DNA of 24,130 bases from a virus, in the IMG/VR virus record IMGVR_UViG_3300035070_001157, positions 1 through 24,130 of that record, one strand, 5' to 3'. This document shows positions 17,785 to 23,900 of this stretch, piece by piece. A program made the translations under genes and the position numbers. The notes beneath the pieces are model-generated. The model saw only the letters and a program-made list of their open reading frames with translations, ran no database searches and was not told the origin of the DNA. Position 1 is the stretch's first letter. Each line of letters starts with the position of its first letter.

Positions 17785-18011
17785 TAATATTCAAGATCAT
17801 ATTCAACGGATATTGCCATGTTTGAATTAAACTTCTTCCATGGCATTACCTCGTTGTTTTTCTTTATATAAATGTTATAAGAATTATCTTGTTCATCTAA
17901 AAGTATATAAGCTATTTCGTGGCCTCCATATACTTGCTGACCAACTGAATAATGCATTGCTTCGTTTTTATAATCAGAACCAATACTTATTTTTCTTATA
18001 ACAGAACTCAT
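17784..18011 (-). CDS. Small conserved-looking protein, unknown function
   Basis: This 75-residue protein begins MSSVIRKISIGSDYKNEAMH, a start I recall from several marine phages, always unannotated. It predicts as a short beta-rich fold (QVYGGHEIAYILLDE, NSYNIYIKK) with no Cys pair, membrane segment or catalytic motif. Its stop overlaps the start of the tandem GroES-like gene by one base (TAATG), and its start overlaps the upstream coiled-coil gene in the same way, so the three are likely co-translated. Coupling to the GroES-like gene hints at a shared assembly role, but nothing in the sequence proves it. Confidence 0.6.
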   Translation of the reverse strand: MSSVIRKISIGSDYKNEAMHYSVGQQVYGGHEIAYILLDEQDNSYNIYIKKNNEVMPWKKFNSNMAISVEYDLEY

Positions 18012-18277
18012 TATTCGGTATCTTTAACTATTTCAGTATAAACACCTGTTTCAATGTCAATAGTAATCGCACCGTATTCTTTTTCAAGTTCTGCTTTATA
18101 CTCTTCAATCTCTTTATTAAGATCAGCCTGCTGGTGTAATAACACATGCTTTTGCGCTTCCACAAACCCAATATCTCTTAAAAGAGTATTTAATTTTTTT
18201 TGTTGTTCTTGAACTTTAGATAATTGCTCTTGAGTAATTATCGTTTCTACGATTTCTTGTTCTTCTACTTTTTTCAT
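18011..18277 (-). CDS. Small coiled-coil protein, unknown function
   Basis: The 88-residue protein is dominated by a heptad-like helix from about residue 15 to 72 (EQLSKVQEQQKKLNTLLRDI, then HVLLHQQADLNKEIEEYKAE), ending in a short beta tail (GAITIDIETGVYTEIV). This layout, a hairpin of two helices with a GxxxIDxxTG tail, is common in small late proteins of marine phages, but I know no function. It could be an assembly factor or a minor scaffold. The start is preceded by the repeat-like leader TTAAATTAAATTAA rather than a Shine-Dalgarno sequence. Confidence 0.6.
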   Translation of the reverse strand: MKKVEEQEIVETIITQEQLSKVQEQQKKLNTLLRDIGFVEAQKHVLLHQQADLNKEIEEYKAELEKEYGAITIDIETGVYTEIVKDTE

Positions 18278-18301
18278 TTAATTTAATTTAATTGATTATT
18301 A

Positions 18302-18682
18302 TTATTTTACTTTGTCCTTAATTTTTTCGTAGGTTCTAAGGCCACCTAATCCGAGCATTCCCAATAGTACAGTCATTAAATGTTCCATTTGTAATGCAGG
18401 CGGAATATCTTCAGGCTTTAAGGCCCATATAAATAAATCACGTATAACAAAATTATAAGCTAAAGCAAACCCACAAACCCAACCGATAAACGGGCGCCAG
18501 CCAGCAACAAATACCGTCCTATGGCCTGCTTCAATCTCATTTATTTTAGTTTGTATTTCAAGTAATTGGTTAGGGTCTAATTCTTTACCTTTTATAGCTT
18601 CCCTTATTTCCCAAGCTAAATTACCAGCAACAGATTTTCTTCCTCCGCCACCTTTTAGTAAACCTAGTAATAAATTCCACAT
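18302..18682 (-). CDS. Holin-like protein of the GTA 3TM family
   Basis: The 126-residue protein has a hydrophobic N-terminus (MWNLLLGLLKGGGG), a charged amphipathic middle (25-55) and then RTVFVAGWRPFIGWVCGFAL, followed by a membrane segment to about residue 90 and a second one at about 100-117 (LMTVLLGMLGLGGLRTYEKI). The AGWRPFIGW and LLGMLGLGGLRTYEK blocks are hallmarks of the gene-transfer-agent 3TM holin family (Pfam GTA_holin_3TM). Holins make the inner-membrane lesion that lets the lytic enzyme out. It is separated from the M15 peptidase by several small genes, and a second small membrane protein lies beside that peptidase, so which one is the timing holin is open. Confidence 0.75.
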   Translation of the reverse strand: MWNLLLGLLKGGGGRKSVAGNLAWEIREAIKGKELDPNQLLEIQTKINEIEAGHRTVFVAGWRPFIGWVCGFALAYNFVIRDLFIWALKPEDIPPALQMEHLMTVLLGMLGLGGLRTYEKIKDKVK

Positions 18683-18691
18683 ATATTGTTA

Positions 18692-19177
18692 TTAAGAACG
18701 ATTTCGAGCCGCGTTTTGCTTTACTTTATCTTTAAGCCCTGTAAATTTATAATTAGGTACCATATTTGCAGGAGATTTTTTAGCGCCTACTCTTTTAAAT
18801 TCATATTTTTTAACCTCTACAGTAGAGCCTTTAACGTTTCTTCTTTGAGATCCAGGCTTATCTAAATATTTAGGCTGATTTTCTGTTACTTTAGTTTCAC
18901 CTGAAAGTCTTAAATCTCTTTCCCATTTAGTTCCACCAAAATCTTCAGTAGTACTCCAATCCGGCACTTTTTTACCTGGCTTAAATGATTTACCGCTACC
19001 TGATCTTCCTGTAAAAGCTCTACCTTCATAAGGAGTACCTATAACTTCGGTAGACCCACTATAAAGACCTTTTTCAAACCCTTCAGGTGCTCCTGGATCT
19101 TGAAAAGGTTTTATTTTAGGATCTGTAAGACTTAAAGGTGATATTTTTTGTATTGTTTTTGGTAATTTAAATGCCAT
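18692..19177 (-). CDS. Basic, probably disordered protein, unknown function
   Basis: The 161 residues are rich in Lys, Gly, Pro, Ser and Arg with few hydrophobic clusters. The N-terminus has MAFKLPKTIQKISPLSL, the middle many Gly-Ser-Lys turns (EGRAFTGRSGSGKSFKPGKK), and the C-terminus basic stretches (KVKQNAARNRS). It shares the MxFKL start and general flavour with the neighbouring HEXXH gene. A stretch GRSGSGKS formally fits a P-loop but there is no Walker B or ATPase fold, so I do not call it a nucleotide-binding protein. The start lies within a 25-base tandem repeat. A nucleic-acid- or capsid-bound structural peptide is possible. Confidence 0.55.
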   Translation of the reverse strand: MAFKLPKTIQKISPLSLTDPKIKPFQDPGAPEGFEKGLYSGSTEVIGTPYEGRAFTGRSGSGKSFKPGKKVPDWSTTEDFGGTKWERDLRLSGETKVTENQPKYLDKPGSQRRNVKGSTVEVKKYEFKRVGAKKSPANMVPNYKFTGLKDKVKQNAARNRS

Positions 19178-19225
19178 TGTTTTAATTTTTAGTTTTGTTA
19201 ATTGTTTTAATTTTTAGTTTTGTTA
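19176..19225. repeat. Perfect tandem duplication, two 25-base units
   Basis: The 25 bases at 19176-19200 are repeated exactly at 19201-19225 (unit begins ATTGTTTTAATTTTTAGTTT on the plus strand). On the minus strand the first transcribed copy covers the last codons and stop of the HEXXH gene. The second forms the spacer and the A-rich leader just before the ATG of the 161-residue gene, so the duplication creates the intergenic spacer from coding sequence. Confidence 0.9.
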
Positions 19226-19524
19226 TACGCTTCTTTTTCCCAAGGAAGGCTTTTATCACCTTCTTTCATTTTAGATCTTGGGTATCTTTTACCTTTCCAA
19301 AATACAGCAGAATCATTATAATCTAAATCACCTCTTTTCATTTGGTCTATATGAACTTTTTCGTGATCTATAACTTCTTGTATTTGTTTAGGATTATCTA
19401 CATTTTTATTTATAAGTATAGAGCCATTTCTATCTGCCTTACCTAATACGCCATCTTCCAAGTCTACATTGTAGATTGGAGTGTTATCAATAGCGTAAGG
19501 TTTATTATTTAGTTTGAACGGCAT
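19207..19524 (-). CDS. Small zincin-like metallopeptidase (HEXXH)
   Basis: The 105-residue protein contains a textbook zinc-protease helix, VIDHEKVHIDQ, with H54, E55 and H58. A third ligand could be E96 or E98 in the C-terminal LPWEKEAY block, a spacing plausible for small gluzincins. The N-terminal half is a short beta layer (KADRNGSILINKNVDNPKQI) of the kind that lines the active-site cleft. Possible roles are processing of virion proteins, attack on host proteins, or a structural remnant; the lysis-like neighbourhood does not decide. Its start overlaps the end of the upstream 56-residue gene by 20 bases, and its stop lies inside a 25-base tandem repeat. Confidence 0.6.
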   Translation of the reverse strand: MPFKLNNKPYAIDNTPIYNVDLEDGVLGKADRNGSILINKNVDNPKQIQEVIDHEKVHIDQMKRGDLDYNDSAVFWKGKRYPRSKMKEGDKSLPWEKEAYNKTKN

Positions 19525-19675
19525 TGTTGTATGGAAACATTTGATTTAATGCATCTTTTCTTTTACCACATCCACAAGGGATGTTTAAACCTTCTGACAC
19601 TTTATCAACTATTGTTTTAATTCCAGTTGCGGTAGTAATTTTTTCAACAGTATCGCCTAATCCTTTACTTTCCAT
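19505..19675 (-). CDS. Mini-protein with a Cys-Gly-Cys motif, unknown function
   Basis: ATG 19675 to TAA 19505 encodes 56 residues: a Gly-containing helix (GLGDTVEKITTATGIKTIVD) followed by IPCGCGKRKDALNQMFPY. I recall small phage proteins with this same layout, a helix then a Cys-x-Cys block and an Asn-x-x-Phe-Pro-Tyr end, in marine and Bacteroidota phages; all are unannotated. The two cysteines might bind a metal or form part of an oligomeric metal site. It lies 6 bases after the stop of the 58-residue gene and overlaps the next gene by 20 bases. Its coding nature rests on packing, recognisable motif and amino-acid make-up. Confidence 0.6.
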   Translation of the reverse strand: MESKGLGDTVEKITTATGIKTIVDKVSEGLNIPCGCGKRKDALNQMFPYNNAVQTK

Positions 19676-19681
19676 AATATT

Positions 19682-19858
19682 TTATTTTGAACAATGTTTG
19701 CTCATCCAAGAGCCCTTCATTTCCATTGGAGATTTAGAACCATACATAGCGGGTCCTTTTTTGTCAGCCATTTCATTTTTTAAATAATCAAATCTTGCTT
19801 TTTCTGTAAGATTTTTATTATAGGCTTCTTTCATGTCGTATTTTTCGGCTTTATTCAT
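19682..19858 (-). CDS. Mini-protein of 58 residues, unknown function
   Basis: ATG 19858 to TAA 19682 encodes 58 residues: a charged helix (NKAEKYDMKEAYNKNLTEKA) with RFDYLKNEMADKKGPAMYGS, followed by a Met/Ser/Lys tail (MEMKGSWMSKHCSK). There is no membrane segment or known motif. The tail (GPAMYGSKSPMEMKG) recalls repeats of Met-Tyr-x-Ser-Pro type seen in small phage or virion-associated peptides. It fills exactly the gap between the basic Cys-rich gene (21 bases upstream) and the 56-residue gene (6 bases downstream), which supports it being real in this compact region. Confidence 0.55.
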   Translation of the reverse strand: MNKAEKYDMKEAYNKNLTEKARFDYLKNEMADKKGPAMYGSKSPMEMKGSWMSKHCSK

Positions 19859-19879
19859 AATTGTGTTTTTATATATTAA

Positions 19880-20155
19880 TTAACATTTCCACCTGCGTCT
19901 TGCAGCACAAATTCTTTTATCTGGTGTTTTAGAACAGTTTATACTATGCATTTTCATTTGACCTTTTGATCTAGCACAATATGAAGTCCTTCTTTTTCCA
20001 CCACCTGGTTGTGGTGCTTTTAAATCACCACCAGTTTCTTTATTGTATGCTCTGCGACCAGCCGCTGTCATTCCAGCACCTTCTTTTGCTGTTAAAAAAT
20101 GCCTACCTTTTCCTTTAGTAGTTTTTCTAAGTTTTGCTAATGGTGATTCATACAT
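19880..20155 (-). CDS. Small basic Cys-containing protein (DUF6321-like)
   Basis: The 91 residues are strongly basic. The core runs LTAKEGAGMTAAGRRAYNKE, then GGDLKAPQPGGGKRRTSYCA, KGQMKMHSINC and ends in RICAARRRWKC, with Cys at 60, 74, 83 and 91. The Lys-Arg-x-Ser-Tyr/Phe-Cys-Ala-Arg block and the final Arg-Arg-x-Trp-x-Cys are typical of a widespread viral and archaeal family of unknown function that I recall as DUF6321-like. Four cysteines and the charge suggest a small zinc-binding, nucleic-acid-binding protein (inference). It begins one base after the stop of the M15 peptidase, so co-translation is likely. Confidence 0.65.
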   Translation of the reverse strand: MYESPLAKLRKTTKGKGRHFLTAKEGAGMTAAGRRAYNKETGGDLKAPQPGGGKRRTSYCARSKGQMKMHSINCSKTPDKRICAARRRWKC

Positions 20156-20156
20156 A

Positions 20157-20612
20157 TTAATATACTTTATATATTGTTTTTCCTTTTTCTCTACAAGCTT
20201 TTAAAACTTGATTTCTATTTTGATCTTCTGATACAAAACTGACGTGCACCCAGGCTGGATTCTCATCGTTTCCAAATTCCCAAATTAAATTATCAAAGCT
20301 TAAATTACTTTTTATATAATTAAACATTTCAGCATTTGTTTTATAACCAAATGTGTCATCTAAGTCAATAGCTCTACCTTCACAATGCTGCGACCTAGGG
20401 CTTCCTCCTATAGCTTTATTTAATTTAGCACATCTAAAAAAACTATTAACCCTAATTGGTCCACTAACCCATTCTCTAAGCGGTTCAAATATCTTATCAG
20501 CAACTAAGATCATATTACCTAATTGATATCCATTAGGTTTATTTTCAATACCTAATCTTATACCAGTAGAGGATTTAATTGCTTCATTATAAGATATATG
20601 CTTACTTATCAT
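20157..20612 (-). CDS. M15-family peptidase, putative endolysin
   Basis: The 151-residue protein has the full active site of M15 D-Ala-D-Ala-type peptidases: SQHCEGRAIDLD gives zinc ligands H76 and D83, LIWEFGN gives the catalytic Glu112, and WVHVSF gives zinc ligand H123. The preceding GPIRVNSFFRCAKLNKAIGG is the usual substrate-side loop of the Peptidase_M15_3 group. These enzymes cut peptide stems of peptidoglycan, so it is the best endolysin candidate of the phage. It has no signal peptide and so would need a holin. It starts one base after the stop of the 51-residue membrane protein, forming a likely lysis pair. Confidence 0.85.
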   Translation of the reverse strand: MISKHISYNEAIKSSTGIRLGIENKPNGYQLGNMILVADKIFEPLREWVSGPIRVNSFFRCAKLNKAIGGSPRSQHCEGRAIDLDDTFGYKTNAEMFNYIKSNLSFDNLIWEFGNDENPAWVHVSFVSEDQNRNQVLKACREKGKTIYKVY

Positions 20613-20613
20613 A

Positions 20614-20769
20614 TCACTTAGTTTTATTTCTTTTTACCAGCTCATACCATTTATGAATAGTATAACCAATAGTAACTAATAATAATAATATTTTTAATGT
20701 ATTATCAATATTAGTCATGCTCAATATAAGAGATGCCCCATTAATTGCATAAAGCTTAATATCCGGCAT
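20614..20769 (-). CDS. Small one-membrane-segment protein (holin or spanin candidate)
   Basis: ATG 20769 to TGA 20614 encodes 51 residues. A polar N-terminus (MPDIKLYAINGASLILSM) precedes TNIDNTLKILLLLVTIGYTI, a single hydrophobic membrane segment at about 26-39, and then a basic tail (HKWYELVKRNKTK). Small proteins of the same shape, with a DxKLY-x-x-N start, recur beside lysis genes of marine phages in my memory. Placement one base before the M15 peptidase suggests a holin or pinholin-type partner. The topology, with N-terminus out and basic C-terminus in the cytoplasm, fits. It starts 2 bases after the preceding stop. Confidence 0.65.
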   Translation of the reverse strand: MPDIKLYAINGASLILSMTNIDNTLKILLLLVTIGYTIHKWYELVKRNKTK

Positions 20770-20771
20770 TT

Positions 20772-20978
20772 TTAAGATCCTTTTTGAGCTTTTTTAGTAA
20801 TTGGACCATCAATATAAGACGGTCTATCCATACTTAAAATTATACCATCTTTTCCACTACTAGAGCCTTTTCCCATAGGAAAACCCGTAGTATCTAAAGG
20901 CCCATCCCATAAAGCATTAGCTCCTGTCATACCGTGGTTTTCTATTTTTTGTACTGCGGGGGTTTTTTTAATTTTCAT
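20772..20978 (-). CDS. Small protein, unknown function
   Basis: The 68 residues begin with a basic stretch (MKIKKTPAVQKIENHGMTGA) and continue with NALWDGPLDTTGFPMGKGSS, GKDGIILSMDRPSYIDGPIT and a Lys-rich end. It is Gly/Pro/Asp-rich and likely extended, with no membrane segment. It may be a small virion-bound peptide, as with other Met/Gly/Pro-rich mini-proteins in this cluster (inference). It starts 12 bases after the EF-hand-like gene and stops 2 bases before the membrane protein gene. Confidence 0.5.
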   Translation of the reverse strand: MKIKKTPAVQKIENHGMTGANALWDGPLDTTGFPMGKGSSSGKDGIILSMDRPSYIDGPITKKAQKGS

Positions 20979-20990
20979 AATTTATATTTA

Positions 20991-21308
20991 TTAATCTTTA
21001 TAACCTTCAATTCTTGCTTTAATAACATCGGCTCTTGTAATTTTGCCATCGTCATTTTGATCTTTAAAATAAAGAGGAGCTCTATCCCCTACGCTCATTT
21101 GACGCTGTTGTGGAGTACCATAAATATTTTGTGCTGTTTGAGAAACTGCATTATTAAATACCGGCTGAGCATTACCCATAGTGTTACTAGGCATTGGTGG
21201 AGCTGGAGGAACCATTGAGTTTTGAACTGGCATTCCAGTCATTGGGTCTATCATTTTAGTTGGAGCATTCCCTTCGGTTGCACCCATATCTTGTTTATAT
21301 GTTGGCAT
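20991..21308 (-). CDS. Protein with one EF-hand-like calcium loop
   Basis: The 105-residue protein is Met/Pro/Asn/Gln-rich and probably disordered over residues 1-75 (VQNSMVPPAPPMPSNTMGNA). The C-terminal 30 residues carry a clear EF-hand loop, D83-Q-N85-D-D87-G-K-I-T91-R-A-D94, flanked by helices (APLYFK and VIKARIEG). The last ligand is Asp rather than Glu, as in dockerin-type and other prokaryotic calcium loops. It may sense or bind calcium, perhaps to stabilise virions, or dock to a partner. A single EF-hand usually needs dimerisation. It starts 2 bases after the stop of the winged-helix-like gene. Confidence 0.6.
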   Translation of the reverse strand: MPTYKQDMGATEGNAPTKMIDPMTGMPVQNSMVPPAPPMPSNTMGNAQPVFNNAVSQTAQNIYGTPQQRQMSVGDRAPLYFKDQNDDGKITRADVIKARIEGYKD

Positions 21309-21310
21309 AG

Positions 21311-21757
21311 TTATCTATTTTTATCTTTATTTACGTTGTGTATTGCTGTTATTAAAACAGTATCAGTATATGTTTTACCTTTCATTATTGGATTTCTTCT
21401 TTCGTTTGTAGGTATATCATCAAGCCCAAGCATAATACGATATATTCTGCTTATCATTTGTTTGCCTTTAAAAGAAACTTTATATATATGGTATTTTTGG
21501 GTAGTATGATTTCTTTTACGCCATACTACAATCCAATTATTTTTTAATAATTTATTCCAACGTTTATTGTCCCAGCTATATGCGTAAGTACCAATTTGGT
21601 AATCATTTTTAGTGAATAAATCCATACAGTCTAAATATATTAATAATTCAAGATCTGCATCTGTAAGGTTGTTGTTTTTGCAAGCCCACTTTCTTATTAT
21701 TCGATAATGTTTTAACAAGTTTAATTCTCTAATATCACTTGCTTCTAGCTTTTTCAT
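21311..21757 (-). CDS. Winged-helix-like (MarR-type) DNA-binding protein
   Basis: The 148 residues resemble a MarR/PadR-type winged helix: LTDADLELLIYLDCMDLFTK (helices, 31-50), WDNKRWNKLLKNNWIVVWRK (recognition helix and first wing strand, 62-81) and HIYKVSFKGKQMISRIYRIM (second wing strand and dimer helix, 90-109). The sequence is quite basic. I infer a transcription regulator, perhaps of late genes, or a DNA-binding packaging factor; the fold call is from pattern only. Its ATG overlaps the groES stop codon (ATGA), so it is translationally coupled to groES, an unusual partner for a regulator. Confidence 0.55.
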   Translation of the reverse strand: MKKLEASDIRELNLLKHYRIIRKWACKNNNLTDADLELLIYLDCMDLFTKNDYQIGTYAYSWDNKRWNKLLKNNWIVVWRKRNHTTQKYHIYKVSFKGKQMISRIYRIMLGLDDIPTNERRNPIMKGKTYTDTVLITAIHNVNKDKNR

Positions 21758-22014
21758 AAAACAACAACTATATCTTGTAATTTAATAACATGATATGTTT
21801 CTTTACTAATTTCTATTTTATGCCCCGCGTGACGATCATAAAATATAGAATCGCCTTCTTTAACACCTTCTACTTCGGTACCAATTGATAAAACTTTAGC
21901 TTGTATATATCTAATGTCATCCCTTTGATTTTCAGAAAGTAAAAGACCACCTTTCGTTTGAGTGGTTCCTTCTTTTATTTTATTTATTATTAAATTTCTA
22001 CCTATTGCTTTCAT
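21754..22014 (-). CDS. groES: GroES-like co-chaperonin
   Basis: The 86-residue protein follows the GroES plan: GRNLIINKI at the start, a mobile loop with G22-G23-L24-L25-L26 (compare GGIVL, the part that binds GroEL), IQAKVLSIGTEVEGVKEGDS, then FYDRHAG and a last strand ending HVIKLQDIVVVL. It is about ten residues shorter than E. coli GroES. The missing part seems to be near the roof hairpin, which T4 gp31 and other phage versions also change. It would cap the phage or host GroEL. It starts 17 bases inside the groEL 3' end, so the two are tightly coupled, in the order groEL-groES. Confidence 0.85.
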   Translation of the reverse strand: MKAIGRNLIINKIKEGTTQTKGGLLLSENQRDDIRYIQAKVLSIGTEVEGVKEGDSIFYDRHAGHKIEISKETYHVIKLQDIVVVL

Positions 22015-23560
22015 TAATTCTTAAATTATTAATTATACAATCAGTAGATAATATTGTGGTTGCAACAGAGGCAGCATTTCTTAATGCACTTTTTGTCACC
22101 AATAACGGATCAATAATACCTTCTTTTATTAAATTGCAACCCTCGCCTGTAATTACGTTAATGCCCCATCCTTCTTTAAAATACGGCCCGTAAGATATAC
22201 CCGCATTAGCAAGTATTGTTTTATAAGGGGCTTTAATAGCTCTAAGTAAAACTTCTTCGCCTTTATTAGTACTATTAATATTATCAGATGCGTTATGCAA
22301 AGCAATACCAGCACCGGAAACAACGCCTTCTTTGATAGCAGCTTTTGTAGCACAAATTGCATCTTCAACACGATCTTTCTTTTCTTTTAATTCAACTTCA
22401 GAGTTTGCCCCAACTTTTACTACAGCAATTTTGGCTGATAATCTGGCTAATCTTTTTTCAAGCTTAACAACTTCGTTAGGACGTTTTGTTTTTAACAAAT
22501 CTTTTTTAATACTACTAATAACATCCTTAATTTCTTTTGTCATTTCATTAACTTGAAGAATAGTCTCTTCATCAGTAGTGATACTTTTTATACAAGTACC
22601 TAAGTGCTCTGGTTGTATAAGATCTAAATCATCACCTAAATCTTCATTAATTATTGTAGCTCCTGTAAGCATTGCAAGATCATCTAATGTTTCTTTTTTG
22701 CTTACTCCATAAGTAGGAGCATTAATTATATTTATTTTTATATTACCTTTAACTTTATTCATTGCTAATGTTGAAATCACAACGGGCTCAACATCTGCAA
22801 TTATTAATAAAGGCTTATTATTTTTAATAACATGCTCTAAAACACTTTGTATTTGTCTAACATTATCAACTGGTGATTCTATTAATAACACTAAAGGGTT
22901 ATCTAATTCAGCAGCTCTTTGCTGTTGGCTAGTTATAAAATGAGAATTTGTTAATCCTTTATTATATTGAACGCCATTAACAACTTCAAATTTTGTTTCA
23001 GAATCTTCTGATGTTTCCATCATTACAACACCAGTTTCTCCTACTGATCTAAATGCATCAGCAATAATTTTACCTAATTCAGGATCGTTATTAGTTGAAA
23101 TTGTAGCAATATTGTCTATCATATTACCCGCAACAGGTAATGATTTTTCTTCTAAATATTTTACAACTAATTCTGTTGCTTTTTCAATACCATCTTTTAA
23201 AGCTCTTGTACTTATTGGATCATCTAAATCTAATTCATTGTAAGCTTCCAATAGTATTGCGTGAGCTAATACGGTGGCCGTGGTTGTACCATCTCCAGCT
23301 TCCTTTACAGTTTTACGAGCAGCTTCTTTTAATAACGTAGAGCCCATGTTTTCCACTGGGTCTAATAATATAATACTATCAGCTACTGTTACACCATCTT
23401 TAGTAATTAGCGGCTTTCCGTTACCGTCTTCAAGCATCACACATTTACCGCTAGCCCCTAATGTAGAGCTAACGGCTTTTGTGAGTTTTGTTATTCCTTC
23501 AAATACTTTATCTTTAGCTTCTTTTCCAAAGCTAAGATTTTTGACTATTAAGTCTGACAT
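21998..23560 (-). CDS. groEL: GroEL-like chaperonin of the phage
   Basis: The 520 residues align by eye with GroEL along the full length. Nucleotide-site residues are kept: D55 (KDGVTV), D90 in GDGTTTATV and D400 in RVEDAICATKAA. The apical domain (about 185-365) includes VDNVRQIQSVLEHVIKNNKP and LLIIADVEP, the substrate- and GroES-binding helices. Differences from bacterial GroEL are: TLGASGKC where TLGPKGRN is usual, GAG for GGG near 416-418, about 25-30 fewer residues, and no Gly-Gly-Met C-terminal tail. Phage GroELs are known in several large phages and often lack that tail. It probably folds phage capsid or tail proteins. It follows the 96-residue gene by 31 bases. Confidence 0.95.
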   Translation of the reverse strand: MSDLIVKNLSFGKEAKDKVFEGITKLTKAVSSTLGASGKCVMLEDGNGKPLITKDGVTVADSIILLDPVENMGSTLLKEAARKTVKEAGDGTTTATVLAHAILLEAYNELDLDDPISTRALKDGIEKATELVVKYLEEKSLPVAGNMIDNIATISTNNDPELGKIIADAFRSVGETGVVMMETSEDSETKFEVVNGVQYNKGLTNSHFITSQQQRAAELDNPLVLLIESPVDNVRQIQSVLEHVIKNNKPLLIIADVEPVVISTLAMNKVKGNIKINIINAPTYGVSKKETLDDLAMLTGATIINEDLGDDLDLIQPEHLGTCIKSITTDEETILQVNEMTKEIKDVISSIKKDLLKTKRPNEVVKLEKRLARLSAKIAVVKVGANSEVELKEKKDRVEDAICATKAAIKEGVVSGAGIALHNASDNINSTNKGEEVLLRAIKAPYKTILANAGISYGPYFKEGWGINVITGEGCNLIKEGIIDPLLVTKSALRNAASVATTILSTDCIINNLRINESNR

Positions 23561-23591
23561 AATTTAATTGAATTTAATTTGATTGTAATTT

Positions 23592-23882
23592 TTATTTGAA
23601 AGTCTTTACAACTTTAGGACCATTTAAGAACTCAATCTTTTTAGCATAATGCTCAACTGTTGAATCAATTGCCATTTCAGCCCCTTTAATTGTTTCTCTT
23701 CTGGTTACGTCATGCCAAGTGTCTTCTTTTTTAAGGTCTTGGTATTCAGTTTGGTAAAAACCATTAGGTAATTGGACAATACGCCAGTTTCCTTTTTCAG
23801 CCATATGTTTCCATAAAGCTTTGGTTTCTTCGGTAATTTGTGGTTCACTACTCCACGAATGAGTGCGGTAATAAAAAGTCAT
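23592..23882 (-). CDS. Conserved-looking 96-residue protein, unknown function
   Basis: The protein reads MTFYYRTHSWSSEPQITEET, then KALWKHMAEKGNWRIVQLPN, GFYQTEYQDLKKEDTWHDVT, RRETIKGAEMAIDSTVEHYA and a basic tail. I recall the same pattern in proteins of marine T4-like and other phages, without a function. It is aromatic-rich with one long helix at about 64-84 and no membrane segment. It is the first gene after the longest intergenic region of the window and precedes groEL, so it likely opens this transcription unit. The leader before its ATG is A-rich (CCAAAACCAAATG), without Shine-Dalgarno, and contains a pseudoknot-like fold. Confidence 0.65.
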   Translation of the reverse strand: MTFYYRTHSWSSEPQITEETKALWKHMAEKGNWRIVQLPNGFYQTEYQDLKKEDTWHDVTRRETIKGAEMAIDSTVEHYAKKIEFLNGPKVVKTFK

Positions 23883-23900
23883 TTGGTTTTGGTTTTATTT

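Noticed and set aside
18692-19177. P-loop-like GRSGSGKS in the 161-residue protein
   Set aside because: It lies in a Gly/Ser/Lys-rich, probably disordered stretch, with no Walker B and no ATPase fold pattern.
23274-23567. Plus-strand frame of 97 residues opposite groEL
   Set aside because: Antisense shadow of a well-supported chaperonin gene, with no start context or motif.
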